Assembly: GCA_942490945.1 (NCBI GenBank)
Contig: CALNYZ010000018.1
Coordinates: 124,001-188,000, forward strand
From: CALNYZ01 sp942490945
Lineage (GTDB): Bacteria; Pseudomonadota; Gammaproteobacteria; UBA6429; Thiohalophilaceae
Direction: 5' to 3'
DNA length: 64,000 bases
Within the stretch, counting starts at the first letter, position 1; each line of letters opens with the position of its first letter. The notes beneath the pieces are model-generated. The model saw only the letters and a program-made list of their open reading frames with translations, made no database searches and had not been told where the DNA came from. A program made the translations under genes and the position numbers. Shown piece after piece: positions 8,256-17,829 of the stretch.

Positions 8256-10256
8256 ATGAACTTGAATAATTTTCGGAAAATATTCGAAAAACTGCCACGC
8301 ATTCAAAAACAGGCAATAATTGCCAGTACAGACACAATATTACTACTGATTGCGCTATGGGGAGCATTTTCACTACGTTTAGGTGAATTTTACTTGCCTG
8401 ATTCACGGGTATTAGCTGCACTGTTTTTACCTATCCCTTTTCTAGCTATACCAATATTCATACAATTTGGGCTTTATCGAGCAATTATCCGCTATATAGG
8501 ACTAAAAGCACTATGGGCAGTAGTGCAGGCGGCTACTTTATACGCAATTGTGTGGGGATTATTAATCGTATTTACTAGAATCGAGGGAGTTCCTCGTTCA
8601 GTTGTATTGATCAACTGGCTGGTAGCACTGCTTTTTATCGGTGGTACTCGCATGGTTGCACGTTGGTGGTTATCCGGAGTTATCACAGAGCGAAAAGCCA
8701 ATGGTCCGAGCAGGACAAAGGTTGTAATTTATGGTGCAGGGTCGGCTGGCGTACAACTTGCGACTGCACTTAGTTATAGCAGTGAATATAAGCCTGTCGC
8801 GTTTATTGACGACAAATCAGAAATGCATAATACGCACGTAAATTCATTACGTGTGTATCCCTTTAATGCATTGGGAATATTAATTAAAAAAATGAAAGTA
8901 CAGGAAGTACTTCTTGCTATTCCTACTGCGTCGCGTAGCAGACGCAGGCATGTAATTCAGCTATTAGAAGAATATCCAGTTCATGTACGTATATTGCCAG
9001 GTATGGCAGATATTGCAGGCGGTCAGGTAAAAATAGAAGATATCAAAGATGTTGACATTGAAGATTTGCTTGGCCGCGACCCGGTCGAGCCTTATATAGA
9101 TTTACTGGATTCAAATATACATAACAAAGTTGTAATGGTAACAGGTGCTGGCGGTTCAATCGGTTCGGAGTTATGCAAGCAGATAACAAAGCAACAGCCG
9201 AGGCGACTCGTCATATTCGAACAAAATGAATTTGCACTGTATAGCGTTGAACTGGAATTAATGCAGATTTGTAAAAGTAATCATAATGATATTATTTGTG
9301 AAATTATTCCAATCCTCGGTACAGTCCTTGACCGGCAGAGAATGGAACAGGTATGTCAGGCATTTTCTGTAAATACAATTTACCACGCCGCAGCCTACAA
9401 GCATGTACCACTCGTAGAGAAAAATCCTATTGAAGCAATCCGAAATAACGTGTTTGGTACACTTGCTACAGCGCAAGCAGCAATAAACAGTAAGGTGGAA
9501 ACATTTGTATTGATATCGACTGATAAGGCTGTCAGACCAACAAATATTATGGGTGCAAGCAAACGATTTGCAGAATTGATATTACAAGCATTGGCAGAAA
9601 ATAGTGTCTCAATATGTTTTTCCATGGTGCGATTTGGCAATGTATTGGGTTCTTCGGGTTCTGTTGTGCCCGTTTTTCGTAAGCAGATAGAGCAAGGCGG
9701 GCCGGTTACTGTTACTCATCCTGATATTATTCGTTATTTCATGACAATACCGGAGGCAGCACAACTTGTTATACAGGCCGGTGCGATGGGGGTAGGAGGA
9801 GATGTTTTTGTACTTGACATGGGAGAGCCAGTAAAGATTGATGATCTGGCACGTAAAATGATCAGCTTGTCAGGATTTGATGTCAAGGAAGCTGGTAATA
9901 TAAATGGTGATATCGCGATTGAATACGTTGGGTTAAGGCCTGGCGAGAAATTATATGAAGAACTTCTTATCGGTAATAATCCGGTTGGCACTAAACATCC
10001 CCGTATCTTCCGTGCTACAGAGGAACATATTCACTGGGATAAACTAAAGATGCATATTAATGATCTGGACGTAGAATTAAAAGCCGCAAATTGTGAATAT
10101 GCTCTGAAGGTAATGTTGAATGTGATTTCAGATTATAATCCGCAAGGAACTATTGAGGATTTTGTCTGGAAGGAGACACAAATTAAAAATGACAAAAATC
10201 GTGTAATTCTACTAAAAGACTTTCGCGACAAGACAAAAGTTGATAACGCTGGATAA
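8256..10256 (+). CDS. wbpM: UDP-GlcNAc 4,6-dehydratase (WbpM/CapD/PglF family)
   Basis: A 666-residue inner-membrane nucleotide-sugar dehydratase, close in length to Pseudomonas WbpM. About four transmembrane segments lie in residues 15-140, followed by a first Rossmann domain (VVIYGAGSAGVQLA). The catalytic short-chain dehydrogenase domain begins at VMVTGAGGSIGSELC. The active-site stretch ISTDKAVRPTNIMGASKR shows Met where most relatives have Tyr, with the Lys kept, as in the WbpM group. It makes UDP-4-keto-6-deoxy-GlcNAc for the preceding WbpV-like reductase. It is the last gene of the polysaccharide block. A GGG-containing ribosome site precedes the ATG. Confidence 0.92.
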   Translation: MNLNNFRKIFEKLPRIQKQAIIASTDTILLLIALWGAFSLRLGEFYLPDSRVLAALFLPIPFLAIPIFIQFGLYRAIIRYIGLKALWAVVQAATLYAIVWGLLIVFTRIEGVPRSVVLINWLVALLFIGGTRMVARWWLSGVITERKANGPSRTKVVIYGAGSAGVQLATALSYSSEYKPVAFIDDKSEMHNTHVNSLRVYPFNALGILIKKMKVQEVLLAIPTASRSRRRHVIQLLEEYPVHVRILPGMADIAGGQVKIEDIKDVDIEDLLGRDPVEPYIDLLDSNIHNKVVMVTGAGGSIGSELCKQITKQQPRRLVIFEQNEFALYSVELELMQICKSNHNDIICEIIPILGTVLDRQRMEQVCQAFSVNTIYHAAAYKHVPLVEKNPIEAIRNNVFGTLATAQAAINSKVETFVLISTDKAVRPTNIMGASKRFAELILQALAENSVSICFSMVRFGNVLGSSGSVVPVFRKQIEQGGPVTVTHPDIIRYFMTIPEAAQLVIQAGAMGVGGDVFVLDMGEPVKIDDLARKMISLSGFDVKEAGNINGDIAIEYVGLRPGEKLYEELLIGNNPVGTKHPRIFRATEEHIHWDKLKMHINDLDVELKAANCEYALKVMLNVISDYNPQGTIEDFVWKETQIKNDKNRVILLKDFRDKTKVDNAG

Positions 10257-10408
10257 TATTCAAGTTAAGAACTTTAAATGAATTGATTGGCTACATAACT
10301 TTCAATCCTCAATAACACTCCGTACGCAAAAAATCAGAAGTAAATTATGCATCCATCCGGTTCCTAAATTCATGAAAAAAATAGATTATCAGATTAATGG
10401 AGAGAAGA

Positions 10409-10822
10409 ATGGAAACAATATCTTATAAAGATGGTTACAAATATCAGTTAACTGAAAGTTATAGTATTAAAATTAATATTCTACCTGTAGCCGATATAAA
10501 CACTCCTTACATAAAACTGACAAAACAGGGCGATCTAACGATAGAGAAAGGTTATGCATGGGATGGTCCATCCGGGCCAACTATTGATACAAAAAACTTT
10601 ATGCGCGGCTCGCTTGTGCATGATGCACTATATCAATTGATGCGTGAGAAGCATCTTCACAAAGGCGCATGCAGACAGCCGGCAGATCGACTATTACAGC
10701 AAATATGCAGGGAAGATGGCATGAATTTTCTGCGTGCATGGTTTGTTTATGAAGCAGTGAAAATTGCTGGTGATCCGGCAGCTGATCCGAAAAATTCGAA
10801 GCCGATCATAACTGCGCCCTAG
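10409..10822 (+). CDS. DUF1353 family protein
   Basis: A small cytoplasmic protein of about 137 residues recognised as DUF1353 by the core YAWDGPSGPTIDT, followed by RGSLVHDALYQLMRE. An in-frame ATG exists at 10397, but GGAGAG at 10399-10404 is a good ribosome site for the ATG at 10409. DUF1353 proteins are common in phages and scattered in chromosomes; their function is unknown. It stands alone between the O-antigen block and an RDD membrane protein, and no other phage genes are visible nearby. Confidence 0.75.
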   Translation: METISYKDGYKYQLTESYSIKINILPVADINTPYIKLTKQGDLTIEKGYAWDGPSGPTIDTKNFMRGSLVHDALYQLMREKHLHKGACRQPADRLLQQICREDGMNFLRAWFVYEAVKIAGDPAADPKNSKPIITAP

Positions 10823-10844
10823 ATAATACCCTGAACCATGTCCC

Positions 10845-10872
10845 TTAACTCTGTATAGTTTTCCTGTATAAT
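10845..10872 (+). promoter_or_regulatory. Sigma-70 promoter of the RDD gene with palindromic -10
   Basis: TTAACT at 10845-10850, a 16-base spacer and a perfect TATAAT at 10867-10872 lie 33 bases before the ATG at 10906. The -10 hexamer sits inside the perfect palindrome CTGTATAATACAG (10864-10876), which could also be an operator. Confidence 0.6.
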
Positions 10873-10905
10873 ACAGTACTTTTACAGACGGTTAATACAG
10901 ATTAA

Positions 10906-11421
10906 ATGACTGAAGCAGAACAACCTGTCAGCACGACATCGCAAGCTGACAAATACCCGCTTGCAACACGCCTGCAAAGGTTTCTGGCAGTGCTGATTGA
11001 TGAAATTATCGTCCTGACAATTTTGATTCCTGTTGCTGCAGACTCTGACTACATGAAAAACCTTCAACAAGGTCTGGCCCCTACATATCAGGATGCGCTG
11101 CTGCTTAATCTGGCGATGGTTTTGCTTTTTATACTGATACACAGCTATTTTTTAAATCGCTATGGACAGACAGTTGGCAAGAGATTAATGGGTGTTGCGA
11201 TAGTTAATGTAAAAACCGGTCGAATACTGCCGTTGAGCAAGGTAATCGTCTTGCGCTATATGCCAATCTGGCTGGCATCAGTGATTCCATTTACCAGTTT
11301 GTTAGTACCACTATTTGATGCGTTATTTATTTTCAGACCGGATAAACGTTGTATACATGACCATATTGCTGGCACGAAAGTAATAGATGTTCGCCCCAAG
11401 CCAACTCCCACCCTGCATTAG
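10906..11421 (+). CDS. RDD family membrane protein
   Basis: A 171-residue inner-membrane protein of the RDD family. The signature Arg sits in RLQRFLAVLIDEIIV before the first hydrophobic helix. Two further hydrophobic segments (about 65-85 and 110-135) flank the conserved GQTVGKRLMGVAIV stretch. The family is widespread and of uncertain role, with transport and ion exchange proposed. It has its own strong promoter and ends 16 bases from the convergent plsC gene. Confidence 0.85.
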   Translation: MTEAEQPVSTTSQADKYPLATRLQRFLAVLIDEIIVLTILIPVAADSDYMKNLQQGLAPTYQDALLLNLAMVLLFILIHSYFLNRYGQTVGKRLMGVAIVNVKTGRILPLSKVIVLRYMPIWLASVIPFTSLLVPLFDALFIFRPDKRCIHDHIAGTKVIDVRPKPTPTLH

Positions 11422-11437
11422 ATGTAAAGATTAAAAA

Positions 11438-12163
11438 TCACGGACCTGGATGTACATCCGGGTTAATTTTATGCAGTTCTGTTTCTATCCATTGTCGGCC
11501 TTCCTCGACAATGTCTTCAGCTCTCTTCCCTTTCGACTCTATCACTGGCCCTATGTGTATCTGGATCACGCCTGGCTGCTTGATAAACTGCTTTTTGCGC
11601 CAGTATTCACCTGCGTTATGTGCAACAGGAACAACGGGGTAACCGGTTTTTGCTGCCAACAGCCCGGCACCTTTTTTGTATACGGTTTTGGTTCCCGGCT
11701 TTGAACGCGTTCCTTCGGGGAAGATAACCAGCCAAATTCCCTTGTCGAGACGGTCTTGACCCTGCGAGATGACTTGCTTCATGGCATTACGGCCAGCGTT
11801 GCGATCAATGCAAACCGGCTCCAGTCTTGCAAGTCCCCAGCCAAAAAATGGTACATACATTAACTCGCGCTTGGCAATAAAAGTTTGTGGTGGGAAAATA
11901 AGTTGCAAGGCCAATGTTTCCCATGTGGACTGGTGTTTGGAAAATATAATGGCTGTGCCCGCAGGTATATTTTCCCGGCCGTGTACCTCATGTGTAATTC
12001 CACAAAATATCCTCAAACCAAACAAAGTGGCCTTGGCGTACAGGCGCGTGAACATGGAGCGTGTTTTAAATGGCAGAAAAAATCCAAGTAGTAGAGCCAG
12101 GCCAATCATAATCGTTGTGAAAATCATATGAATGCTGAATAAAACAGAGCCAATAAACCGCAT
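11438..12163 (-). CDS. plsC: 1-acyl-sn-glycerol-3-phosphate acyltransferase
   Basis: An inner-membrane acyltransferase of 241 residues that makes phosphatidic acid from lysophosphatidic acid and an acyl donor. Two hydrophobic N-terminal segments are followed by the acyltransferase motifs: KHQSTWET (H-x4-E in place of the textbook H-x4-D, a variant I recall as usual for this subgroup), the FFGWGLARL block, FPEGTRS and VPVAHNAG. It is four bases downstream of gmhB and part of the glyQ-glyS-gmhB-plsC run frequent in gammaproteobacteria. Confidence 0.9.
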   Translation of the reverse strand: MRFIGSVLFSIHMIFTTIMIGLALLLGFFLPFKTRSMFTRLYAKATLFGLRIFCGITHEVHGRENIPAGTAIIFSKHQSTWETLALQLIFPPQTFIAKRELMYVPFFGWGLARLEPVCIDRNAGRNAMKQVISQGQDRLDKGIWLVIFPEGTRSKPGTKTVYKKGAGLLAAKTGYPVVPVAHNAGEYWRKKQFIKQPGVIQIHIGPVIESKGKRAEDIVEEGRQWIETELHKINPDVHPGP

Positions 12164-12167
12164 CAGA

Positions 12168-12716
12168 CTAATTTTCGCTTATTAATTGTTTGACTGCAGA
12201 AGCGAGGTTGTCAAAGACAGGAATATTTTCGAGCAAGCTATCAGTTTTATGTTTTTTCAATGTACGTTTACCCTTTCCGGTTTTAACTAGTATGAAATCG
12301 ACAGCAACAGATTTCGCAGCATGCAGGTCACCGGCAGAATCACCGATAAAAGTAATGTCAGAAAAATCAATTTTGAAGCGATCGCTGATCTCTTGCAGCA
12401 TGCCGGGTTTTGGTTTGCGACAATCACATCCTTCTTCCGGGTGATGCGGACAAAAGAAAATCGCATCGATATGTCCACCCTCATGTTGTAACAGGGTATG
12501 TAATTTTTCGTGCATGCGATTAAGCGTGTCGAGGTCAAACAAACCACGCGCTATTCCCGACTGATTACTTGCGACCACCACCAGGTAGCCGGCATGATTT
12601 AGCTGGGAGATAGCACTCAGGCTGCCTTCAATGGGAATGAATTCTTCAGGTGACTTGATATAGTCGTCCGAATCTTCATTGATCACGCCGTCGCGGTCGA
12701 GAATTACAAGTTTCAT
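12168..12716 (-). CDS. gmhB: D-glycero-beta-D-manno-heptose 1,7-bisphosphate 7-phosphatase
   Basis: A HAD-superfamily phosphatase of 182 residues acting in ADP-heptose synthesis for the LPS inner core. The nucleophile motif DRDGVINED is at residues 7-15. The threonine/serine motif lies in ASNQSGIARG, and the zinc-binding loop CPHHPEEGCDCRKPKPGML holds the Cys/His ligands typical of GmhB. FIGDSAGDL is the acidic motif. It lies between a MazG-like gene and plsC on the same strand. Confidence 0.93.
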   Translation of the reverse strand: MKLVILDRDGVINEDSDDYIKSPEEFIPIEGSLSAISQLNHAGYLVVVASNQSGIARGLFDLDTLNRMHEKLHTLLQHEGGHIDAIFFCPHHPEEGCDCRKPKPGMLQEISDRFKIDFSDITFIGDSAGDLHAAKSVAVDFILVKTGKGKRTLKKHKTDSLLENIPVFDNLASAVKQLISEN

Positions 12717-12784
12717 AGTCGGGCTACTTTAGCATGTGATTGTTTGCAGACACAGTGTTCAATTAAGGTATTCAAAATTTTACA

Positions 12785-13117
12785 TCAACTATCGCGAAAT
12801 TCGGATACACGAATCCGGCCATTGATCATTCTGGATTCACGCTGCATGATCTTGTGCATTTTTTTCCAAAACGCATCATTTAAATCAAAATTTGCGGCAA
12901 TGGCCGTACCAAACAATAGAATAAACAAGTCAGCCACTTCCTCAGCAAGTTTTTCCTTGTCCTTGCCTTTCGTTACGCAGGAAGAAATCTCGCCGAGTTC
13001 TTCTGCCATTAGTGCGATTCGATAAGTCATCTCTTCGCCACCGGTATTTTTAAAATCATGTTTGTCATGAAACGCCTGTACAGCGGCGAGCATATCTGTG
13101 TAGGAATCCTTATCCAT
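12785..13117 (-). CDS. MazG-like nucleotide pyrophosphohydrolase
   Basis: A 110-residue all-alpha NTP pyrophosphatase-like protein. The metal-binding pattern is visible as EELGEISSC (EExxE) followed by EEVADLFILL (ExxD). It probably hydrolyses non-canonical or excess nucleoside triphosphates to monophosphates in the cytoplasm. It lies nine bases after glyS on the same strand, an insertion into the usual glyS-gmhB neighbourhood. Substrate specificity cannot be predicted. Confidence 0.8.
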   Translation of the reverse strand: MDKDSYTDMLAAVQAFHDKHDFKNTGGEEMTYRIALMAEELGEISSCVTKGKDKEKLAEEVADLFILLFGTAIAANFDLNDAFWKKMHKIMQRESRMINGRIRVSEFRDS

Positions 13118-13126
13118 CGAGGTACC

Positions 13127-15226
13127 CTACTTTTGCAGCAGACTGATATCAGCTATCTGGCTGAACTGCGTATGCAGACTGTTTAATAGCGCAATACGAT
13201 TGTTTTTTACCGCGTTATCGTCAGCCATGACCATGACATTGTCAAAAAACGCGTCGACGTTGTCACGCAGGGTCGCCAGTTTTGCCAGCGCCTGCTCGTA
13301 ATCACCATTGGCAATAAGTGGTGTCATGTCCTGGCTTACTGCGTCAAGTTGTTGGTGTAGTGCGGTTTCTGCCGACTCGCTGAATAATTTACTGTCAATA
13401 CTGGAAGGCAGTTTGCCGTCTATTTTTTTCAGAATATTACCGATACGTTTGTTGGCGGCCGCCAGTGATTCGGCTTGTGGCATGGCGCGAAAAATCGAGA
13501 CAGCCTTGATACGCTTGTCGATATCAGTCGGCACCGTGTTGTCAGTGGCCAATACCGCGGCCAGGACATCAGCTGGAAAGTTTTGATCCTGATAATAAGC
13601 ACCCAGACGTTCCAGTATAAATTGCAGAACCGGTTTGACTGCCTTGTTCGCGGCGATTTCCTGGTTAAAGGTAGTCGCAGCTTGTTGCAACAAACTGGTG
13701 AGATCAAGCGGTAATTGTTTTTCAATCAATATGCGTAACACGCCGAGTGCAGCACGCCGCAATGCAAACGGGTCTTTATCCCCTGTGGGAATCTGCCCGA
13801 TCGCAAAAATACCGATCAGCGTATCCAGGCGATCAGCCAGGGCCAGTGACTGACTGACCGCATGTTCTGGTAACTCATCGCCGGCATAACGCGGTTTGTA
13901 ATAATCATCCAGTGCGGCAATAACGTGTGCGGCTTCACCATCATGCCTGGCATAGTAGGCGCCCATCACACCTTGCAGGTTTGGAAATTCACCAACCATA
14001 TCAGTCATTAAATCGCACTTGCACAACAGTGCGGCGCGGTCTGCCTGATTAACATCGGTCGCGAGTTCGTTGGCAATGTGTGATGCCAGTTTTCGTACCC
14101 GTGTGGTTTTATCGTACAGCGTGCCGAGCTGCTGTTGAAACACCACGGTCTTTAAACTATCCAGTCGTGTTTCCAGTTTATGTTTGCGATCCTGGTTCCA
14201 GAAAAATTCGGCGTCGGCAAAGCGTGGGCGAATGACGCGTTCGTTACCATCCTGTACCTGCTTCGGTGCCTTGCTTTCGATATTACTGATAGTAATAAAG
14301 TGCGGCATGAGTTTTTTGCTTTTATTTAAAACGTGAAAATATTTTTGATTGGCACTCATGGTCGAGATCAGAACTTCCTGTGGTACATCCAGATAACGCT
14401 TGTCAAAATTACCGACCACGGCGACCGGCCACTCTACCATTGAGGTGACTTCATCCAGCAAGGCCTCGTCAATTACGGCTACACCCTTTAATTCCAGCGC
14501 AGCTTCCTCAGCCTGTGCACGCACAGTCTGTTTGCGTCGCGTAAAGTCAGCGATCACCTTACCTTTGCTTTCCAGCAGCACTTCGTATTCGGAAGGTTGT
14601 GGAATAATGATCGCCTGTGGTGCATGAAAGCGATGGCCGTAAGTCACGTTAGCAGACTGTACGCTGAGAATTTCTGTTTTGATCACGGTCTTGCCAAACA
14701 TTAATATGGCCCAATGTACCGGCCGCACAAATTGTGCATCGAGATTACCCCAACGCATACGTTTGGGTATCGGTAATTTATCGAGGCTGGCGCGCACCAT
14801 GTCTGCCAATAATTCGGTGGTCGGTTTGCCGGACTGTTGTGATTGATAAACCAGCCAGCTGCCCTTGTCGGTTTCCAGCTTTTGCAATTGATCAACCTCG
14901 ACGCCGCAGGATTTGGCGAAGCCGATAACTGCTTTCGTGGGGTTGCCGTCTTCATCAAACGCGGCTTGCAACGCCGGACCACGTCGCTCAATATTTTTAT
15001 CGGCTTGTTGCGCAGCAACTTTTTCTATCCAGATGGCCAGGCGACGCGGCGTGGCATAACTGTGCACCTCAGCGTAATGTAAATCAGCATCTTTTAAACC
15101 GGCGAGTACACCCTGAGTAAAGGCGTCTGATAATTTTGCCAGCGCTTTGGGTGGCAGTTCTTCTGTGCCAATCTCAATCAGGATGTCTTCCTTACTGGCT
15201 TCTGCGGGCATGGTTTTGTTGCTCAT
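13127..15226 (-). CDS. glyS: Glycyl-tRNA synthetase beta subunit
   Basis: The 699-residue beta chain of the bacterial alpha2-beta2 glycyl-tRNA synthetase, required for tRNA-Gly recognition. The N-terminal IGTEELPPKAL, the central HFITISNIES and NERVIRPRFADAEFFW, and the RLDTLIGIFAIGQIPTGDKDPFALRRAA block are the family hallmarks. Length is normal. Its start overlaps the glyQ stop by four bases, so the two chains are translationally coupled. Confidence 0.97.
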   Translation of the reverse strand: MSNKTMPAEASKEDILIEIGTEELPPKALAKLSDAFTQGVLAGLKDADLHYAEVHSYATPRRLAIWIEKVAAQQADKNIERRGPALQAAFDEDGNPTKAVIGFAKSCGVEVDQLQKLETDKGSWLVYQSQQSGKPTTELLADMVRASLDKLPIPKRMRWGNLDAQFVRPVHWAILMFGKTVIKTEILSVQSANVTYGHRFHAPQAIIIPQPSEYEVLLESKGKVIADFTRRKQTVRAQAEEAALELKGVAVIDEALLDEVTSMVEWPVAVVGNFDKRYLDVPQEVLISTMSANQKYFHVLNKSKKLMPHFITISNIESKAPKQVQDGNERVIRPRFADAEFFWNQDRKHKLETRLDSLKTVVFQQQLGTLYDKTTRVRKLASHIANELATDVNQADRAALLCKCDLMTDMVGEFPNLQGVMGAYYARHDGEAAHVIAALDDYYKPRYAGDELPEHAVSQSLALADRLDTLIGIFAIGQIPTGDKDPFALRRAALGVLRILIEKQLPLDLTSLLQQAATTFNQEIAANKAVKPVLQFILERLGAYYQDQNFPADVLAAVLATDNTVPTDIDKRIKAVSIFRAMPQAESLAAANKRIGNILKKIDGKLPSSIDSKLFSESAETALHQQLDAVSQDMTPLIANGDYEQALAKLATLRDNVDAFFDNVMVMADDNAVKNNRIALLNSLHTQFSQIADISLLQK

Positions 15227-16173
15227 GCGTTCTTCGCCTTGTTTTGTTTGTCATGGCAAAGCGGAAAGCCGAGCGCTTCACGTCTTGCGTAATAGGCTTC
15301 GGCAACACTGCGGGCAAGATTACGAATCCGTAAAATATAGCGCTGGCGTTCGGTTACCGAAATGGCGTGGCGGGCATCCAGCAGGTTAAATGCGTGCGAA
15401 GCCTGCATCACCTGTTCATAAGCGGGTAACGGTAAATTGTTTTCAATAAGACGCTGACTGTCTTTTTCGCTTTGGTCAAACGTGTTAAACAACGCATCAA
15501 CGTCGGCGTACTCGAAATTGTAAGTGGACTGCTCCACTTCATTTTGATGAAAAATATCACCATAGGTTACGACACCTTTCGGGGTGGTGGTCCACACCAG
15601 ATCAAACAGGCTTTGCTTGTTTTGTAAATACATCGCGATGCGTTCCAGGCCGTAGGTGATCTCGCCGGTGACCGGTTTGCAATCGATGCCACCGACTTGC
15701 TGGAAGTAGGTAAATTGCGTCACTTCCATACCGTTCAGCCACACTTCCCAGCCAAGACCCCAGGCGCCAAGCGTGGGTGATTCCCAGTTGTCTTCCACGA
15801 AGCGAATATCGTGCACCAGCGGGTCGATACCTAGCATTTGCATCGAACCCAGATACAGCTCCTGAATATTGAGCGGTGACGGTTTTAGGATGACCTGAAA
15901 CTGGTAATAGTGCTGCAAACGGTTCGGATTTTCGCCATAACGCCCGTCTGTGGGGCGTCGGCAGGGCTGAATATAGGCGGTATGAAACGGCTCCGGGCCA
16001 ATCGCGCGCAAGAACGTCGCAGAATGAAACGTCCCGGCGCCTACCGGCATATCGTAGGGTTGCATGATGACGCAGCCCTGCGCTGCCCAATATTGCTGTA
16101 ATGCAAATATAAGATCTTGAAATGTCTCAGGTTTTTTCGCTATCGGATTGGTCGCTTGCTTGCTTTTGGTCAC
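15223..16173 (-). CDS. glyQ: Glycyl-tRNA synthetase alpha subunit
   Basis: The 316-residue catalytic alpha chain, which activates glycine and charges tRNA-Gly together with GlyS. TFQDLIFALQQYWAAQGC opens the conserved core. QPYDMPVGAGTFHSATFLR and YIQPCRRPTDGRYGENPNR form class II motifs around the adenylate site. LERIAMYLQ is near motif 3. It is the first gene of the leftward glyQ-glyS-mazG-gmhB-plsC run and is preceded by a 238-base intergenic region shared with a divergent unknown gene. Confidence 0.97.
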   Translation of the reverse strand: MTKSKQATNPIAKKPETFQDLIFALQQYWAAQGCVIMQPYDMPVGAGTFHSATFLRAIGPEPFHTAYIQPCRRPTDGRYGENPNRLQHYYQFQVILKPSPLNIQELYLGSMQMLGIDPLVHDIRFVEDNWESPTLGAWGLGWEVWLNGMEVTQFTYFQQVGGIDCKPVTGEITYGLERIAMYLQNKQSLFDLVWTTTPKGVVTYGDIFHQNEVEQSTYNFEYADVDALFNTFDQSEKDSQRLIENNLPLPAYEQVMQASHAFNLLDARHAISVTERQRYILRIRNLARSVAEAYYARREALGFPLCHDKQNKAKNA

Positions 16174-16411
16174 AGTATCGCAGTCTCTTTATATTAGTCA
16201 GCAATTATAACGGTGCGAGCTAACATAAGACCAGCGAGTAGGTGAAATGTGGCGGATTATTTGCAAGGTACAGGCTTCAGAAATGCTAAAACTTAAGTTA
16301 ATGTTTCAACATGACGATGATCTTGCTAAGGGGCAGGAAAGTGCTGGTAATTAAACTGGAATTTTAACTGCTAGTACAGTGGCAGGATAGCAGTCAGGCG
16401 AGGTGGCAGAC

Positions 16412-16975
16412 ATGCAGATTACCCATCAATCCGGAATAACCGCACAATGGCAATCACTGGTCAGTGAAGCCGAAGATTTAAATGGTATCAAGCTCGATAC
16501 CCAGCTCGAAAGTTACCTGGTACACACGCTGGTGCGCTACACCGCCAAGCCTGACATGGCGATGCGGGTATTGGCACTGGAATATTTAAACGCCGTACAA
16601 CACCTCGGTCAGCAACGCCAGGATCAATTGCGTGATGTCGGTGATCAGTGCTTGCTATTTGCCGGCCTGTTTCCCATGCGCGCGCGCCGACGTACCGTGA
16701 AGATTAGTTACTATGTCGACATTGGTCGCAGCGCCTATCAGGGCATTGCCGATACGGTGAACGACTGGTCAGATGTATACGCCGAACTGGCATGTAAATT
16801 TGTTACGTTGATGGATACGCTACATGCGATACGCAAAATTGGTGGCAACCATGAAATGGACATGATGGGTGCATACGAACTCGCGGCGGATTGTGACAGC
16901 ATGCAGGCGCAACAGACGATGAATGAACTTACCGATGCCAAAGTCGTGGTGTTCCCACAACATAAAAAGCATTAA
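16412..16975 (+). CDS. Conserved hypothetical protein
   Basis: I do not recognise a named family. The protein is about 187 residues, soluble and largely helical, with an Arg-rich patch (PMRARRRTVKISYYVDIG) and a Met/Asp-rich segment near the C-terminus. The frame is open from a GTG at 16403, but GAGGTG at 16400-16405 fits as ribosome site for the ATG at 16412. It is divergent from glyQ. Its last four bases overlap the end of a convergent membrane-protein gene. Composition matches the neighbours, so it is probably a real housekeeping-type gene. Confidence 0.7.
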   Translation: MQITHQSGITAQWQSLVSEAEDLNGIKLDTQLESYLVHTLVRYTAKPDMAMRVLALEYLNAVQHLGQQRQDQLRDVGDQCLLFAGLFPMRARRRTVKISYYVDIGRSAYQGIADTVNDWSDVYAELACKFVTLMDTLHAIRKIGGNHEMDMMGAYELAADCDSMQAQQTMNELTDAKVVVFPQHKKH

Positions 16976-17634
16976 TCCGTCGGTTTCTCCACCTTGAACA
17001 TGTTGCTGGCGATGGCCTGTAACTTTTCAAACGCTTGTTCACTAAACGCGCCAGCAATAATGGCGAGCAGTGATAAAGTAAAGACATTGATTTGATCTTC
17101 CGAAGGCGCCCCTTCCATACTGTAAAAAACCAGCTGACCGGCACGAAATGCGTAATAAATAAAAATTGCCATCAGGGCACTTTGTAATGGCCGGGTTAAA
17201 TACCATACCACTGCCACATCACTTCGCTCGACATTATTGTCTGTAAATCTTTGTGTAGTGCGAACAAAGGTCCGCGTAATAAAAAACACCCCGCCGATAA
17301 ATCCAAACGTGATCATTAAAATTAATGGCGGTACTGATTTTTTCTTTGTCGCTGATTCTGGGTCAGATTCTGAGAGTAATTTATTACCTGAACTTGTTGC
17401 TGTGGTGGCTTGTTTGTCAGATGGCGAATTAATATTGGTGACGTTTTCCTGTTGATGAGATCCAAACATTCCAAACATGTCCTGTTCCGGAACAGCCACC
17501 ATGAAAAAGAACATAAACGCATAGGTGTAATACATAAACAGCATGTAACCAATAAAAATACGCCGTACTCGCCAACGTAATGCCGATTGTTGGGAAAAGT
17601 CGATGAGCTGTAAAGGCAAACGAAAAATATCCAT
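16972..17634 (-). CDS. Predicted inner-membrane protein, unknown function
   Basis: A 220-residue protein with about four hydrophobic segments: residues 28-48, 102-120, 145-165 and 183-197. Between the first two lies a Ser/Thr/Asn-rich loop of about 45 residues (residues 57-100) that may be periplasmic or flexible. I do not recognise the family. It converges with the unknown gene at 16412 with a four-base overlap and has a 195-base gap to the ArsI-like gene behind it. The assignment as membrane protein is from hydrophobicity only. Confidence 0.7.
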   Translation of the reverse strand: MDIFRLPLQLIDFSQQSALRWRVRRIFIGYMLFMYYTYAFMFFFMVAVPEQDMFGMFGSHQQENVTNINSPSDKQATTATSSGNKLLSESDPESATKKKSVPPLILMITFGFIGGVFFITRTFVRTTQRFTDNNVERSDVAVVWYLTRPLQSALMAIFIYYAFRAGQLVFYSMEGAPSEDQINVFTLSLLAIIAGAFSEQAFEKLQAIASNMFKVEKPTD

Positions 17635-17829
17635 TTCAAATTACCTGTTATTGAGTCGTTGTAAACAATAACTTTTTGTCAATTCACTCGCAAGTACCGT
17701 ATTGGTTATTACTCAGCCATCAATTATCGGGAGTATTTCGTGACATCATTTCGTATGCGCAAAGTTAAAAATAAATGCGTCTTTTCCTGTGTTGCCGCGT
17801 CTTAACCACAAACAACACAGGAGAGGACC

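Noticed and set aside
10864..10876. Possible LexA (SOS) box CTGTATAATACAG
   Set aside because: The spacing between CTGT and ACAG is five bases rather than eight; it is better explained as a palindromic -10 element.
11820..11960. Loss of PlsC activity because motif I is H-x4-E instead of H-x4-D
   Set aside because: KHQSTWET is a variant I recall from this acyltransferase subgroup, and the other motifs are intact, so no defect is implied.
15602..16090. A 162-codon open frame overlapping glyQ on the same strand
   Set aside because: It lies entirely within the highly conserved glyQ coding region in another frame and shows no family motif.
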